A DNA stretch of 64,000 nt from Halomonas smyrnensis AAD6 (GCF_000265245.1 NZ_AJKS02000015.1:1-64000), one strand, 5' to 3'. Positions 1-10,042 are shown, counted from the first letter of the stretch. A program made the numbers and translations. Notes: a model not told the origin generated them from the sequence alone.

Positions 1-1065
<1,065 letters not shown>

Positions 1066-1083
1066 AACGCTCCCGTGACCCGC

Positions 1084-2535
1084 TCACGAACGGGGAATCC
1101 GCAGCACCTGCCCGACGCGGATCACGTCGCCGTTCAGGGCGTTGGCCTGGCGCAGCTGCGCCACCGGCACGCCATGGCGGGCGGCGATCTCGGAGAGGGT
1201 ATCGCCGGGCTGGATGCGATATTCGTTGCCGCCGGTGTCGCGCCCCTGGTCGCGCTGCCAGGCCAGCAGGCTGGCCGGCGGCGGATTGCGCTGGAAGTGC
1301 GCCCGGACGCCGCCGAACACCGCGTCCATCATCCGCTCCTGATAGCCCGACTGCTGCAGCCGGCGCTCCTCGTCGGGGTTGGAGATGAAACCGGTCTCGA
1401 CCAGCAGCGAGGGAATGTCCGGCGACTTGAGCACCACGAAGCCGGCCTGCTCCACCCGCGGCTTGTGCAGATCGTTGATCCGGCCCAGCCGGTCGAGCAC
1501 CTGTCCGCCGATGGTCAGCGAATCGTTCAGGGTCGCGGTCATGGTCAGGTCGAGCAGCACGCCGCGCAGCACCTCGTCCTTGTCGTCGAGCGACAGGTTG
1601 CCGTCGACGCCGCCGATCAGGTCGGAGCGGTTCTCGCTGGCCGCCAGCCACTGGGCGGTCTCGGAGGTCGCTCCGCTCTGGGACAGCGCGAACACCGAGC
1701 TGCCGTGGGGCCGCGGGCTGCGGAAGGCGTCGGCGTGGATCGAGACGAAGAAGTCGGCCTTCTGCTCGCGGGCGATGCGGGTGCGCTGGCGCAGGCCGAC
1801 GTAGTAGTCGTCGTCGCGGATCAGCACCGCCTTGAAGCCCTCGGCGTCGTTGACCTTGCGCGCCAGCCGCCGGGCCATCTCCAGCACCACGTCCTTCTCG
1901 CGGGTGCCCGAGGGGCCGATCGCGCCGGGATCCTCGCCACCGTGGCCGGCATCCACGGCGATGATGATGTCGCGCTTGGGATGCGGCTGGGCGGGCTCCC
2001 GGGGCGGGGTCGTCGCGGCGGCATCGCGGCCCTGCACCTGGGCCTGGGTCTGGGCGCGGTCGGCGGCGATCTCCTGATCGCGGATCATCGCCTCGATGGG
2101 ATCGATCGGGTCCTCCACGGCGCTCTCGCCGGGATACTCGAGATCGACCACCAGGCGGTGACCGTACTGTTCGTTGGGCGCCAGGCTGAAGTGGCGCGGC
2201 TCGACCTCGCGGTTGAGCTCCAGCACCACGCGCAGGTCATCGCCGTCGCGCACGCCGGTGCGCACGTCGCGGATGGCGCTGCCGTCCAGGTCGAGCCGCT
2301 CGACGTCGGCGGCCAGGCGGGTGTCCGAGAGGTCGATCACCAGCCGGCGCGGATCGTCGAGGCTGAAGACGTTCGCCTCGGCCGCGGACGACAGGTCGAA
2401 CACCAGCCGGGCATGGTCGGGGGCCGCCCACAGGCGCAGGTTGTCGACGCTGGCCGCGAGGGCCGCGGACGGCATCAGCGCCGCCAGCGCCAACAGGCCG
2501 CCGAGCAGGCGGCGGGACACGGTGCCCTGGCTCAT
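1084..2535 (-). CDS. amiB: N-acetylmuramoyl-L-alanine amidase AmiB, periplasmic, with AMIN and LysM domains
   Basis: Zinc amidase that cuts the bond between N-acetylmuramic acid and L-alanine of the stem peptide to split septal peptidoglycan. Of 483 residues, 1-28 form a Sec signal peptide ending ALA-A, about 31-133 an AMIN domain for septal targeting, and about 189-412 Amidase_3. Visible zinc ligands are H198 (VDAGHGG), E213 and H267 (SIHADA), with the catalytic Glu E380 in VETGFISNP. One LysM repeat (about 438-481, YRIQPGDTLSEIA) closes the protein; a Pro/Gln/Ala-rich linker sits at 150-187. The ATG overlaps the tsaE stop as ATGA, so the two are translationally coupled. The longer upstream open frame lacks a signal peptide and is rejected. 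Activation by an EnvC/NlpD-type partner is family knowledge only. Confidence 0.96.
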   Translation of the reverse strand: MSQGTVSRRLLGGLLALAALMPSAALAASVDNLRLWAAPDHARLVFDLSSAAEANVFSLDDPRRLVIDLSDTRLAADVERLDLDGSAIRDVRTGVRDGDDLRVVLELNREVEPRHFSLAPNEQYGHRLVVDLEYPGESAVEDPIDPIEAMIRDQEIAADRAQTQAQVQGRDAAATTPPREPAQPHPKRDIIIAVDAGHGGEDPGAIGPSGTREKDVVLEMARRLARKVNDAEGFKAVLIRDDDYYVGLRQRTRIAREQKADFFVSIHADAFRSPRPHGSSVFALSQSGATSETAQWLAASENRSDLIGGVDGNLSLDDKDEVLRGVLLDLTMTATLNDSLTIGGQVLDRLGRINDLHKPRVEQAGFVVLKSPDIPSLLVETGFISNPDEERRLQQSGYQERMMDAVFGGVRAHFQRNPPPASLLAWQRDQGRDTGGNEYRIQPGDTLSEIAARHGVPVAQLRQANALNGDVIRVGQVLRIPRS

Positions 2536-3068
2536 GAGACGCGGTCGCCTTCCGGGCCCTTCGCCCCGGGCTGCGCTGCCTCGGACTGCTCTGCTGCAGA
2601 CAAAGAGACATCGGCGGCGAGGCGCTCGAGCAGCGCGCGGCCGTGGTCGCTGCCGGCGACCAGCGTCGCCCGGCGGCCCTCGCCGTCCAGGCTCAGCGTC
2701 ACCGTCAGGTCCGGCGTCGGCAGCCAGCCCTCGCCGCGGGCCGGCCACTCGATCACGCACAGCGCGTCGTCGGCCAGCAGGTCGCGGCCGCCGATGAACT
2801 CGAGCTCCTCGGGATCGCCCAGGCGATAGAGGTCGAAGTGGTTCACGCGCACCGTCTCGAGCTCGTAGGGCTCGACCAGGGTGTAGGTGGGGCTCTTGAC
2901 CGCGCCGCGATGCCCGTAGGCGCGCAGGATGCCGCGGGTCAGGGTCGTCTTGCCCGCGCCCAGCTCGCCCTCGAGAAAGAGCAGGCCGTGGCCGCCGAGG
3001 GCCCGGCCGAGGGATTCGCCGAAGGCCACCTGGCGGTCTTCGTCATCGAGTCGCAGCTGCATCGTCAT
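2532..3068 (-). CDS. tsaE: tRNA threonylcarbamoyladenosine biosynthesis ATPase TsaE
   Basis: TsaE is the ATPase that regenerates the TsaB-TsaD complex during synthesis of t6A37 on ANN-decoding tRNAs. The 178-residue protein shows the Walker A loop GELGAGKT at 34-41, a switch region around KSPTYTLVEPY (58-68), HFDLYRL at 77-83 and IEWP at 106-109. The core matches the usual roughly 150 residues; the last 25 are a low-complexity Ala/Glu/Gly tail that looks like an extension. The start ATG lies in an ATGA overlap with the nnr stop, and the stop overlaps the amiB start in the same way, so nnr-tsaE-amiB reads as one coupled operon. TsaB, TsaC and TsaD are not in the window. Confidence 0.95.
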   Translation of the reverse strand: MTMQLRLDDEDRQVAFGESLGRALGGHGLLFLEGELGAGKTTLTRGILRAYGHRGAVKSPTYTLVEPYELETVRVNHFDLYRLGDPEELEFIGGRDLLADDALCVIEWPARGEGWLPTPDLTVTLSLDGEGRRATLVAGSDHGRALLERLAADVSLSAAEQSEAAQPGAKGPEGDRVS

Positions 3069-4570
3069 TCGCCCATCGTCGGGTTGACCAGAATTCGCGC
3101 ACAGGATGCCAGATCGCCGGCTAGCAGGCCACGCTGGCCGCCCGCCGCCGCGGCCTCGTCGGCGGCCAGGGCGTGCACCATCACGCCGACCCGGGCGGCG
3201 GTCTCGCCATCGAGCCCCTGGGCCAGCAGCGCGCCGAGGATGCCGGACAGGGCATCGCCCATGCCGCCGCTGGCCATGCCCGGATTGCCGTAGGGGCACA
3301 CGGCGAGCCCCGAGGGCCCCGCGATCAGGCTGCCGGTGCCCTTGAGCACCACCGTGCCGCCGTAGCGGCGCTGCAGCTCGGCGGCCGCCGCCGGGCGGTC
3401 GGCCTCCACCTCGGCCGCGCTCGTGCCGAGCAGGCGGCCGGCCTCGCCGGGATGCGGCGTCAGCAGCCAGTCGTCCCGGGAAAGGCCGACGAAGCGGCTC
3501 GCCAGCAGGTTGAGGGCGTCGGCGTCGACCACCAGCGGCCGGGCGGCGTCGAGGGCGGCCTGCAGCATCGCCTGGCCCCAGCTGCCCTGCCCCAGCCCGG
3601 GGCCGACCACCAGCACATCGGCCTGCGACGGCAGCTCGCCGAGATCGGCGGCGCCGCGCACGCCGTGGACCATCACCTCGGGGCGACGCACCAGGCTCGC
3701 GGTGACATGCTCCGGCGCGGTGGCCAGGCTGACCTTGCCGGCCCCCAGCCGGGCGGCATGCTCGGCGGCCAGCAGCGCCGCGCCGCCGAAGCCCGGCGCC
3801 CCGCCGAGCACCAACGCATGGCCGGCGTCACCCTTGTGGGCGTCCCGCGGGCGCGGCGGCAGCGCCGCGGCGATGGCGTCGCGGTGCAGCAGCTCGGCCG
3901 CCGGCAGCATGTCGGCCGCGGCCGAGCCGGGGGCGTCGAGCCCGCGGAAGATCACCTCCCCGGTCAGCGCCGGGGCGCGGCCGGTGTGCAGCCCCAGCTT
4001 GTCGCCGATGAAGGTAACCGTACGCGTGGCCTTCACCGCCACGCCCAGCTCGGCGCCGGTGTCGGCGTGCACGCCGGAGGGAATGTCGATGGCCAGCACC
4101 GGCCGCTCGGCCGCGTTGATCGCGGCGATGGCCTCGCGGAAGTCGCCGCGCACCTCGCCGGCAAGCCCGGTGCCGAGCAGCGCATCCACCACCACCTCGC
4201 CGGCAAGCGTGAGCCCCGGCCGCCAGGGCTCGAGCCCCACGCCCGCCGCGGTGGCCATGTCGGCGGCCTGGCGGGCGTCGCCCGTCAGCGCCTCCACCGG
4301 CTTGAGCGCCACGCGCTGCACGGCCCAGCCCTCGGCGGCGGCCAGCGCCGCCAGCACGTGGCCGTCGCCGCCGTTGTTGCCGGCGCCGCACAGCACGCTG
4401 AGCGAGCGGGCCTCTGGCCAGGCCTCGCGCAGCACCTGAAAGGCCGCCGCCGCGGCGCGCTGCATCAGCGCGAAGCCCGCGATGCCGGCGGCGATGGTAC
4501 GACGGTCCAGCTCGCGGACCTGCTCGGCGCGATACAGCGCCCGGCCGGATGCTTCGGACGATGCCGTCAT
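3065..4570 (-). CDS. nnr: Bifunctional NAD(P)HX epimerase / ADP-dependent dehydratase Nnr
   Basis: Repairs hydrated NADH and NADPH: the N-terminal half epimerises R-NAD(P)HX and the C-terminal half dehydrates the S form using ADP. Of 501 residues, the first roughly 215 form the YjeF_N epimerase (CGAGNNGGDG loop near 61-70, DIPSGV near 165). The rest is a ribokinase-like dehydratase with KGDAGHALVLGG, a LTPHPGE motif and the GNPGMASGGMGDALSG nucleotide loop near the end. An AAGGGAG ribosome site sits six bases before ATG, which selects this start over a longer frame running into the divergent queG region. It heads the nnr-tsaE-amiB-mutL operon as in E. coli. Confidence 0.95.
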   Translation of the reverse strand: MTASSEASGRALYRAEQVRELDRRTIAAGIAGFALMQRAAAAAFQVLREAWPEARSLSVLCGAGNNGGDGHVLAALAAAEGWAVQRVALKPVEALTGDARQAADMATAAGVGLEPWRPGLTLAGEVVVDALLGTGLAGEVRGDFREAIAAINAAERPVLAIDIPSGVHADTGAELGVAVKATRTVTFIGDKLGLHTGRAPALTGEVIFRGLDAPGSAAADMLPAAELLHRDAIAAALPPRPRDAHKGDAGHALVLGGAPGFGGAALLAAEHAARLGAGKVSLATAPEHVTASLVRRPEVMVHGVRGAADLGELPSQADVLVVGPGLGQGSWGQAMLQAALDAARPLVVDADALNLLASRFVGLSRDDWLLTPHPGEAGRLLGTSAAEVEADRPAAAAELQRRYGGTVVLKGTGSLIAGPSGLAVCPYGNPGMASGGMGDALSGILGALLAQGLDGETAARVGVMVHALAADEAAAAGGQRGLLAGDLASCARILVNPTMGE

Positions 4571-4682
4571 TCCCTGTCTCCCTTCGAGGCGATGCTTTAC
4601 CATTGACGTTCCACGAAGTGTGTCCTGTCTCCCGCCGCTCGCCAAGCGTCGCGGCGCCTTTCCGAACGGTGTTTCCTCAATC

Positions 4683-5828
4683 ATGACCCAGCCGTCTCCC
4701 GCGGGCGACGCCCCCGATCGTCTCACTCAGCAGACCGACTTGGCTCAGCAGACCGACTTGGCCGAGCTGGCCGAGCGCATCAAGACCTGGGGCCGCGAAC
4801 TCGGTTTCCAGCAGGTGGGCATCGCCGACGTCGACCTGTCCGAGGACGAGGCGCGCCTGCAGCGCTGGCTCGACGCCGGCCATCACGGCGAGATGGGCTT
4901 CATGGCCAAGCACGGCACCAAGCGCACCCGCCCCGAGGAGCTCGAGCCCGGCACGGTGCGGGTGATCAGCGTGCGCCTGGACTACCTGCCGCCGGAGGTG
5001 GAAACCACCAGGATGCTGGCGCGGCCTGAGAAGGCCTACGTCTCCCGCTACGCGGTCGGGCGCGACTACCACAAGCTGATGCGCAAGCGCCTGGCGAGCC
5101 TGGCCAAGCAGATCCAGGCCGAGATCGGCCCCTTCGGCTATCGCGCCTTCGTCGATTCCGCCCCGGTGATGGAGCGCGGCCTGGCGCGCAAGGCCGGGCT
5201 CGGCTGGTTCGGCAAGAACGCCATGTTGCTGAATCCCAAGGCCGGCTCGCTGTTCTTCCTCGGCGAGCTCTACACCGACCTGCCGCTGCCGGTGGACGAG
5301 CCCTTCGAGGCCGAGCACTGCGGCAGCTGCAGCGCCTGCCGCACGGCCTGCCCCACCGACGCCATCGTCGAGGACAAGGTGGTCGACGCGCGGCGCTGCA
5401 TCTCCTACCACACCATCGAGCTGCACGGCGCCATTCCCGAGGAATTCCGCGCCGCCATGGGCAACCGGGTGTTCGGCTGCGACGACTGCCAGCTGGTGTG
5501 CCCCTTCACCCGCTTCACCCGGGCCAGCAGCGAGGCCGACTTCGCGCCGCGCCACGACCTGGACCGCGCCGATCTGGTCGCGCTGTTCGCCTGGGGCGAG
5601 GAGGAGTTCCTGGACAGGACCGCCGGCAGCCCGATCCGCCGGATCGGCTACGAGCGCTGGCTGCGCAACCTGGCGGTGGGGCTCGGCAACGCGCCCTGGA
5701 GCGAGACGGTGGAGGCCGCGCTGCGCGCCCGGCTGGCGTATCCCTCGGACCTGGTCCGCGAGCACGTGCGCTGGGCGCTGGCGCGGCAGCAGCAGAAGAA
5801 GCGGAACACGATCGCCGTCGAGGCCTAG
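4683..5828 (+). CDS. queG: Epoxyqueuosine reductase QueG
   Basis: Cobalamin- and iron-sulfur-dependent enzyme that reduces epoxyqueuosine to queuosine at tRNA position 34. The 381-residue protein carries two [4Fe-4S] sets: C213, C216, C219, C223 (CGSCSACRTACP) and C239, C266, C269, C273 (CDDCQLVCP). The VDSAP segment at 157-161 contains the expected acid near the cobalamin, and GLGWFGKNA is at 172-180. A HEAT-like tail follows. The start is set by homology (ERIKTWGRELGFQQVGI aligns with the E. coli N-terminus); no good ribosome site is visible. The N-terminus holds an exact 18-bp tandem duplication giving two QQTDLA units. It is divergent from nnr and nearly abuts convergent orn. Confidence 0.95.
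   Translation: MTQPSPAGDAPDRLTQQTDLAQQTDLAELAERIKTWGRELGFQQVGIADVDLSEDEARLQRWLDAGHHGEMGFMAKHGTKRTRPEELEPGTVRVISVRLDYLPPEVETTRMLARPEKAYVSRYAVGRDYHKLMRKRLASLAKQIQAEIGPFGYRAFVDSAPVMERGLARKAGLGWFGKNAMLLNPKAGSLFFLGELYTDLPLPVDEPFEAEHCGSCSACRTACPTDAIVEDKVVDARRCISYHTIELHGAIPEEFRAAMGNRVFGCDDCQLVCPFTRFTRASSEADFAPRHDLDRADLVALFAWGEEEFLDRTAGSPIRRIGYERWLRNLAVGLGNAPWSETVEAALRARLAYPSDLVREHVRWALARQQQKKRNTIAVEA
4726..4761 (+). repeat. Two-copy 18-bp tandem duplication inside queG
   Basis: The unit CTCAGCAGACCGACTTGG occurs at 4726-4743 and again at 4744-4761 without mismatch, encoding a duplicated QQTDLA in the poorly conserved N-terminal extension of QueG. An exact multiple of three keeps the frame, and its identity suggests a recent slippage or duplication event. 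Confidence 0.95.
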
Positions 5829-5846
5829 GCCCCGACGACGAACCGC

Positions 5847-6440
5847 TTACTCTTCCTCATCGCCGTCCTCGTCCTCGAGGCGCAGGAAGGTCTGGCGATA
5901 GTGCGACAGCTCGGCGATCGATTCCTTGATGTCGTCCATCGCCAGGTGGACGTTGCGCTTGCTGAAGCCGACCAGCGCGCCCGGATTCCAGCGCTTGGCC
6001 AGCTCCTTGACGGTCGAGACGTCCAGGTTGCGATAGTGGAAGAAGGCCAGCAGCTCTGGCATCTCGCGCTCGAGGAAGCGGCGGTCCTGGTGGATGCTGT
6101 TGCCGCACATCGGCGAGCTGCCCGGCGCCACGTGCTCGCGCAGGAACGCCAGCGTCTCCTGCTCGGCCTTGGCGGTATCGACGGTGCTGGCCTTGACCCG
6201 CGAGACCAGCCCCGAGGCGCCGTGGGTCTTCTGGTTCCAGTCGTCCATGCCCTCGAGCAGGGCATCCGGCTGATGGACGGCGATCACCGGCCCCTCGGCG
6301 ACCACGTTGAGCTCGGCGTCGGTGACCAGGGTGGCCACCTCGATGATGCGTTCGCGGTTCGGGTCGAGCCCGGTCATTTCCAGGTCGATCCACACCAGGC
6401 GCCGGGTGCGCGGATCCTGGGCATCTTGGTTCGCGGCCAT
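5847..6440 (-). CDS. orn: Oligoribonuclease Orn (DEDDh 3'-5' exoribonuclease)
   Basis: Degrades RNA dinucleotides to mononucleotides, including pGpG from cyclic di-GMP breakdown, so it is functionally linked to the diguanylate cyclase encoded near 36-38 kb. All DEDDh residues are present: D19 and E21 (IDLEMTG), D119 (HQDRRF), H165 and D170 ([10 protein letters not shown]), each exactly seven positions beyond the E. coli numbering. The length of 197 residues is normal with a slightly longer N-terminus; the C-terminus is an acidic run. AAGGA lies seven bases before ATG. It is divergent from rsgA, sharing an intergenic palindrome, and convergent with queG with only 18 bases between stops. A 7-bp hairpin (6461-6478) lies in its leader. 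Confidence 0.97.
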   Translation of the reverse strand: MAANQDAQDPRTRRLVWIDLEMTGLDPNRERIIEVATLVTDAELNVVAEGPVIAVHQPDALLEGMDDWNQKTHGASGLVSRVKASTVDTAKAEQETLAFLREHVAPGSSPMCGNSIHQDRRFLEREMPELLAFFHYRNLDVSTVKELAKRWNPGALVGFSKRNVHLAMDDIKESIAELSHYRQTFLRLEDEDGDEEE

Positions 6441-6460
6441 GGGACGTTCCTTGATCGTGC

Positions 6461-6507
6461 GGCCGGCGACAGCCGGCCCCGTTGATGAGTACAATGCCGC
6501 CATTGTA
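6461..6507. promoter_or_regulatory. Symmetric divergent promoter region of orn and rsgA
   Basis: The perfect 7-bp inverted repeat TACAATG-CCGC-CATTGTA at 6490-6507 places a TACAAT -10-like hexamer on each strand. For rsgA a GCGACA -35-like hexamer lies 18 bases upstream (6466-6471); for orn the best match, TTGCTC (6527-6532 on the minus strand), is 19 bases away and falls inside the rsgA start. A GGCCGGC/GCCGGCC hairpin (6461-6478) is in the orn leader. Promoter activity is inferred from sequence only. Confidence 0.5.
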
Positions 6508-6524
6508 CCGACCTTCGGGCCCTC

Positions 6525-7559
6525 ATGAGCAAACGCAAGTTGACCCGCCAGCAGCGCTGGCGCATCGAGAAGATCCAGGCCGAACGCGCCAAGCGCGCCG
6601 AGAAGCGCGGCCAGCAGGATGCCGACAAGCTCGACGCCGGCGAATACGGCGCCGAACAGCCCGGGCGGGTGATCGCCCACTTCGGCCGCACCCTGGACGT
6701 GCGCCCGGAGGGCGACGGCGACCCGGTGCGCTGCCACCTGCGCGCCAACCTAGAGGGGCTGGTCACCGGTGACCGGGTGATCTGGCGCGCCGGCGAGGAC
6801 GGCAGCGGCGTGGTGGTGGCCCGCGGCGAGCGCGCAAGCGTGCTCGAGCGCCCCGACCCCCGGGGCCAGCTCAAGCCGGTGGCGGCCAACATCGACCAGA
6901 TCCTGATCGTGTTCGCCGTGGAGCCCGAGCCCCACGCCAACCTCATCGACCGCTACCTGGTGGCCGCCGAGGCCACCGGGATCGCGCCGGTGCTGGTGCT
7001 CAACAAGGCCGACCTGCTACCCGAGGACGGCGGCGAGCTCGGCGCGCTGCTGGAACGCTACGCGGCGCTGGGCTATCCGGTGGTGACCACCACTACCGCC
7101 CGCGACGGCGGCCTGGACGCCCTCCATCGGCGGCTGGCCGGGCGTACCTCGGTGTTCGTCGGCCAGAGCGGGGTCGGCAAGTCCTCGCTCATCGACCGCC
7201 TGCTGCCGTTTGATTCGCTGCGCATCGGCGCGCTGTCGGAGGACTCGCGCAAGGGTCGCCACACCACCACCACCGCCCGGCTCTACCGCTTCGCCCCGGG
7301 CGAGCGGGACGCCGACGGGGCCGGCGAGTTGATCGACTCTCCCGGCATCCGCGAGTTCGGCCTGATCCACCTGGACGAGGCTCAGGTCGCCGAGGGCTTC
7401 ATCGAGTTCCGCGAGCACCTCGGTCGCTGCCGCTTCCGCGACTGCCGCCACCGCAAGGAGCCGGGCTGCGCGCTGCTGGCTGCCGTCGAGAGCGGCGAGA
7501 TTCACGCCGACCGCTTTGCCAGCTACCGCCGTATCGTCGATAGTCTCGAAGAGAGCTGA
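6525..7559 (+). CDS. rsgA: Ribosome small subunit-dependent GTPase RsgA
   Basis: Circularly permuted GTPase that checks late 30S subunit maturation. The 344-residue protein has a basic N-terminal tail, an OB fold (about 45-110), then permuted G motifs: NKAD (G4) precedes GQSGVGKS (G1), followed by the threonine-rich switch HTTTT and DSPG (G3). The C-terminal zinc site is [14 protein letters not shown]. The start [14 protein letters not shown] matches the family; no strong ribosome site is visible and the leader is short. It is divergent from orn, with the sulfurtransferase and psd downstream, as in Pseudomonas. Confidence 0.96.
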   Translation: MSKRKLTRQQRWRIEKIQAERAKRAEKRGQQDADKLDAGEYGAEQPGRVIAHFGRTLDVRPEGDGDPVRCHLRANLEGLVTGDRVIWRAGEDGSGVVVARGERASVLERPDPRGQLKPVAANIDQILIVFAVEPEPHANLIDRYLVAAEATGIAPVLVLNKADLLPEDGGELGALLERYAALGYPVVTTTTARDGGLDALHRRLAGRTSVFVGQSGVGKSSLIDRLLPFDSLRIGALSEDSRKGRHTTTTARLYRFAPGERDADGAGELIDSPGIREFGLIHLDEAQVAEGFIEFREHLGRCRFRDCRHRKEPGCALLAAVESGEIHADRFASYRRIVDSLEES

Positions 7560-7632
7560 AAGAACAACGGCATGCCCGAGCCGGGCTGATTCAGGCCAGG
7601 ACGTCTAGGCCAGAACGATCAAGGAGAGCCCC

Positions 7633-8463
7633 ATGAGTTCAGAAGACAACCTGCTGCCGCTGATCGTCGAGCCCGAGCGGCTCGAGGCGCAGCTGGACGC
7701 CCCTTCGCTGCTGATCATCGACGTGCCGCTGAAGGCCGAGAGCCATGAGCAGGGCCACGTGCCCGGCGCCGTCTATCTGGACCCCAAGCGGCTGCTGCGC
7801 GGCGAGGGTGACGTGCCCAACGAGGCGCCGGACGCCGAGGCGCTGTCGGCGCTGTTCTCGTCGCTGGGGCTGACCCGGGACACCCACGTGGTGGCCTACG
7901 ACGACGAGGGCGGCGGCTGGGCCGGCCGGCTGCTGTGGACCCTGGAGCTGATCGGCCACACCCGCTACTCCTACCTCAACGGCGGCATCCACGCCTGGCG
8001 CGCCGCCGGACTGCCGACCTCCACCGAGACCAGCGCCCCCGCGCCGAGCGACTATCGGGCCGAGATCCTCCGCCCCGAGGTGGCCATCGACCGCGTCGAG
8101 CTGACCGAGCGCCTAGGCGAGAAGGGCTTCGCGATCTGGGATGCCCGCACCCGCGCCGAATACGACGGCGAGAAGGGCGACAACAAGCGCCTCGGCCACA
8201 TCCCCGGCGCGGTGAACCTGGACTGGCTCGAGGCCATGGACAAGGCGCGCGACCTGCGCATCCGCGACTACGCGGAGCTCATCACCGAGCTCGAGACGCT
8301 GGGCCTGACGCCGGACATGGAAGTGGTCACTCACTGCCAGACCCACCACCGCAGCGGCCTCACCTGGCTGGTGGGCAAGGCGCTCGGCTTCGAGAAGATG
8401 CGCGCCTACCCCGGCTCCTGGAAGGAATGGGGCAACCGCGACGACACGCCGATCGAGAAATAA
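7633..8463 (+). CDS. Two-domain rhodanese-type sulfurtransferase
   Basis: A tandem rhodanese of the thiosulfate/3-mercaptopyruvate sulfurtransferase group (276 residues). The N-terminal domain (about 8-130) is catalytically silent: its active-site loop reads YDDEGGGWAG with Asp where Cys would be. The C-terminal domain (about 145-275) has the catalytic loop C235-QTHHRS. Transfer of sulfane sulfur to a thiophile is the family reaction; the loop is not the classical CRKGVT or CGSGVTA type, so the sulfur donor cannot be assigned. AAGGAG sits seven bases before ATG. The position between rsgA and psd is conserved in pseudomonads, but a role in that context is unknown. Confidence 0.88.
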   Translation: MSSEDNLLPLIVEPERLEAQLDAPSLLIIDVPLKAESHEQGHVPGAVYLDPKRLLRGEGDVPNEAPDAEALSALFSSLGLTRDTHVVAYDDEGGGWAGRLLWTLELIGHTRYSYLNGGIHAWRAAGLPTSTETSAPAPSDYRAEILRPEVAIDRVELTERLGEKGFAIWDARTRAEYDGEKGDNKRLGHIPGAVNLDWLEAMDKARDLRIRDYAELITELETLGLTPDMEVVTHCQTHHRSGLTWLVGKALGFEKMRAYPGSWKEWGNRDDTPIEK

Positions 8464-8615
8464 ACGGCAAGACGCGGCGGCGCCGCTTGAAGCAGGCCGC
8501 CTGAGGAAGGAAGACCGGCGCGTCGCGCCTTGAAGAGGGAAGGCTGCCCCGTCGCTGCCTTGCTTCTTCGCTCCTTCCTCTGATCACTCATGCAACCGAC
8601 CGGAACGTTCCCTTC

Positions 8616-9452
8616 GTGACCCCAGCCAAGCTGTTCGCCCTGATCCAGTATCCCCTGCCCCACCACCTGCTCTCGCGGCTGATCGGCCGGCTCGCCGACT
8701 GCCGGGTGTCCTGGGTCAAGGACCTCGCCATTCGCGCCTTTATCCGCCAGTTCAAGGTGGACATGGGCGAGGCCCACCAGCCGGACCCGAGCGCCTATCC
8801 GAGCTTCAACGCGTTCTTCACCCGGCCGCTGAAGGACGGCGCCCGCCCCATCGGCGAGGGGCTGGTCTCGCCGGCCGACGGCACCCTCTCGCAGTTCGGG
8901 CGCCTCGAGCACGGCCGGCTGATCCAGGCCAAGGGCCACCACTTCACCGCCGCCGACCTGCTGGGCGGCGACCTGGAAGCCGCCGGGCGCTATCGCGACG
9001 GCAGCTTCGCCACCGTCTATCTCTCGCCCAGCGACTACCATCGCGTGCATATGCCGGTGGCCGGCACGCTCCGGGAGATGGTCTACGTGCCGGGCCGGCT
9101 GTTCTCGGTCAACGCCGCCACCACCCACCACGTGCCCAACCTCTTCGCCCGCAACGAGCGCCTGGTGTGCCACTTCGACACCGAGCACGGCCCCATGGCG
9201 CTGGTGCTGGTCGGCGCCATGATCGTCGCGGCCATCGAGACGGTGTGGGCCGGGCAGATCACGCCCCTGCCCCGCGGCGGCGTTCAGCGCATCCGCTTCG
9301 ACATCCCGGTGCATCTCGAGAAGGGCGAGGAGATGGGCCGCTTCCAGCTCGGCTCCACCGTGGTGATGACCTTCGCCGAGCCGGTCGATTTCAACGGCCT
9401 GGACGCGGAACAGACGGTCAGGATGGGCCAGCGACTCGGCGACGTCGGCTGA
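8616..9452 (+). CDS. psd: Phosphatidylserine decarboxylase, pyruvoyl-dependent
   Basis: Makes phosphatidylethanolamine from phosphatidylserine at the inner membrane. The 278-residue proenzyme has the self-cleavage motif LGST, with S247 becoming the pyruvoyl group of the alpha chain; [20 protein letters not shown] and IETVWAG are typical of the E. coli-type enzyme. The start is GTG: an ATG 26 bases upstream runs into a stop after nine codons, overlapping the GTG, and could act as a short coupling ORF. The E. coli enzyme has a longer C-terminal tail that is absent here. It ends just before a strong hairpin terminator. Confidence 0.95.
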   Translation: MTPAKLFALIQYPLPHHLLSRLIGRLADCRVSWVKDLAIRAFIRQFKVDMGEAHQPDPSAYPSFNAFFTRPLKDGARPIGEGLVSPADGTLSQFGRLEHGRLIQAKGHHFTAADLLGGDLEAAGRYRDGSFATVYLSPSDYHRVHMPVAGTLREMVYVPGRLFSVNAATTHHVPNLFARNERLVCHFDTEHGPMALVLVGAMIVAAIETVWAGQITPLPRGGVQRIRFDIPVHLEKGEEMGRFQLGSTVVMTFAEPVDFNGLDAEQTVRMGQRLGDVG

Positions 9453-9497
9453 CACCTAGCCCCCGGCTATCGGGTTCACCCTCGAGCCACCAAAGAA

Positions 9498-9525
9498 CAG
9501 GGCCCACTCGGATGAGTGGGCCCTG
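9498..9525. terminator. Bidirectional intrinsic terminator after psd
   Basis: A perfect 12-bp stem (9498-9509 with 9514-9525, CAGGGCCCACTC) has a GGAT loop. On the minus strand it is followed by TTCTTTGG, so it can end both psd and the converging zinc-ribbon gene. Confidence 0.85.
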
Positions 9526-9566
9526 TCGTGTCCGGCCGATCATGTCACGTCACGATCGCCAGCGGC

Positions 9567-9955
9567 TCAGCTCGAGCGCTCCAGCGTGATCTCGACCGGC
9601 GAGCGCATGGCCTTCCTCGGCTTGCCCAGGATTTGAACGCCCATGGCGACGATGAAGATCCCCGCGAAGACCGGCGTCGGGATCTTGCCGAAGAAGTGCA
9701 GCACCAGGGTGGCCAGGATGATCGGCACCGTCACCAGCACGATACGAGAATACTTCTTCGCCGCCTCTTCCATCTGGCGAAAATGGCCGGACAGCGTCTC
9801 GCGTGACGCCCCCGCCACGAGGTCGTCGGCCCCGCACTTGGGCACTCGGCCGTCTCGTTGCGCAGCAGGCGCAGCGCATGGCGATGCCGCAGGCCGACCC
9901 GTTCCTGGCATGCCGGGCAGACATAGGTGGCGACCTTGCTCCCCGAATCCTTCAT
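9567..9955 (-). pseudogene. Frameshifted zinc-ribbon / two-helix membrane protein
   Basis: Two minus-strand frames together make one coherent protein of about 129 residues. The first (start ATG 9955) gives MKDSGSKVATYVCPACQ and runs to NETAECP. The other frame continues KCGADDLVAGASRETLSGH and ends in ITLERSS. Joined, they form a CxxC...CPKC zinc ribbon followed by two hydrophobic helices (IVLVTVPIILATLVLHFF and VFAGIFIVAMGVQIL). The break lies at a run of three G (9840-9842 on the plus strand), where one more base would restore CPKCG. Either the gene is genuinely inactivated or a base is missing from the assembly. The family is not recognised; a membrane role is inferred. Confidence 0.75.
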
Positions 9956-10042
9956 GATGCGCTTTTCAAGAAATGAATGTGGGCGCCATTGTAACGGCCT
10001 TCCGGCATCGATCGTGCAGATCTCGACGTCAGGCCATGCCGC

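Noticed and set aside
1075-2829. Long open frame on the plus strand opposite amiB and tsaE (584 codons)
   Set aside because: Antisense shadow produced by strong GC3 bias; its protein is low-complexity His/Gly/Val-rich with no domain, and the minus strand holds complete amiB and tsaE.
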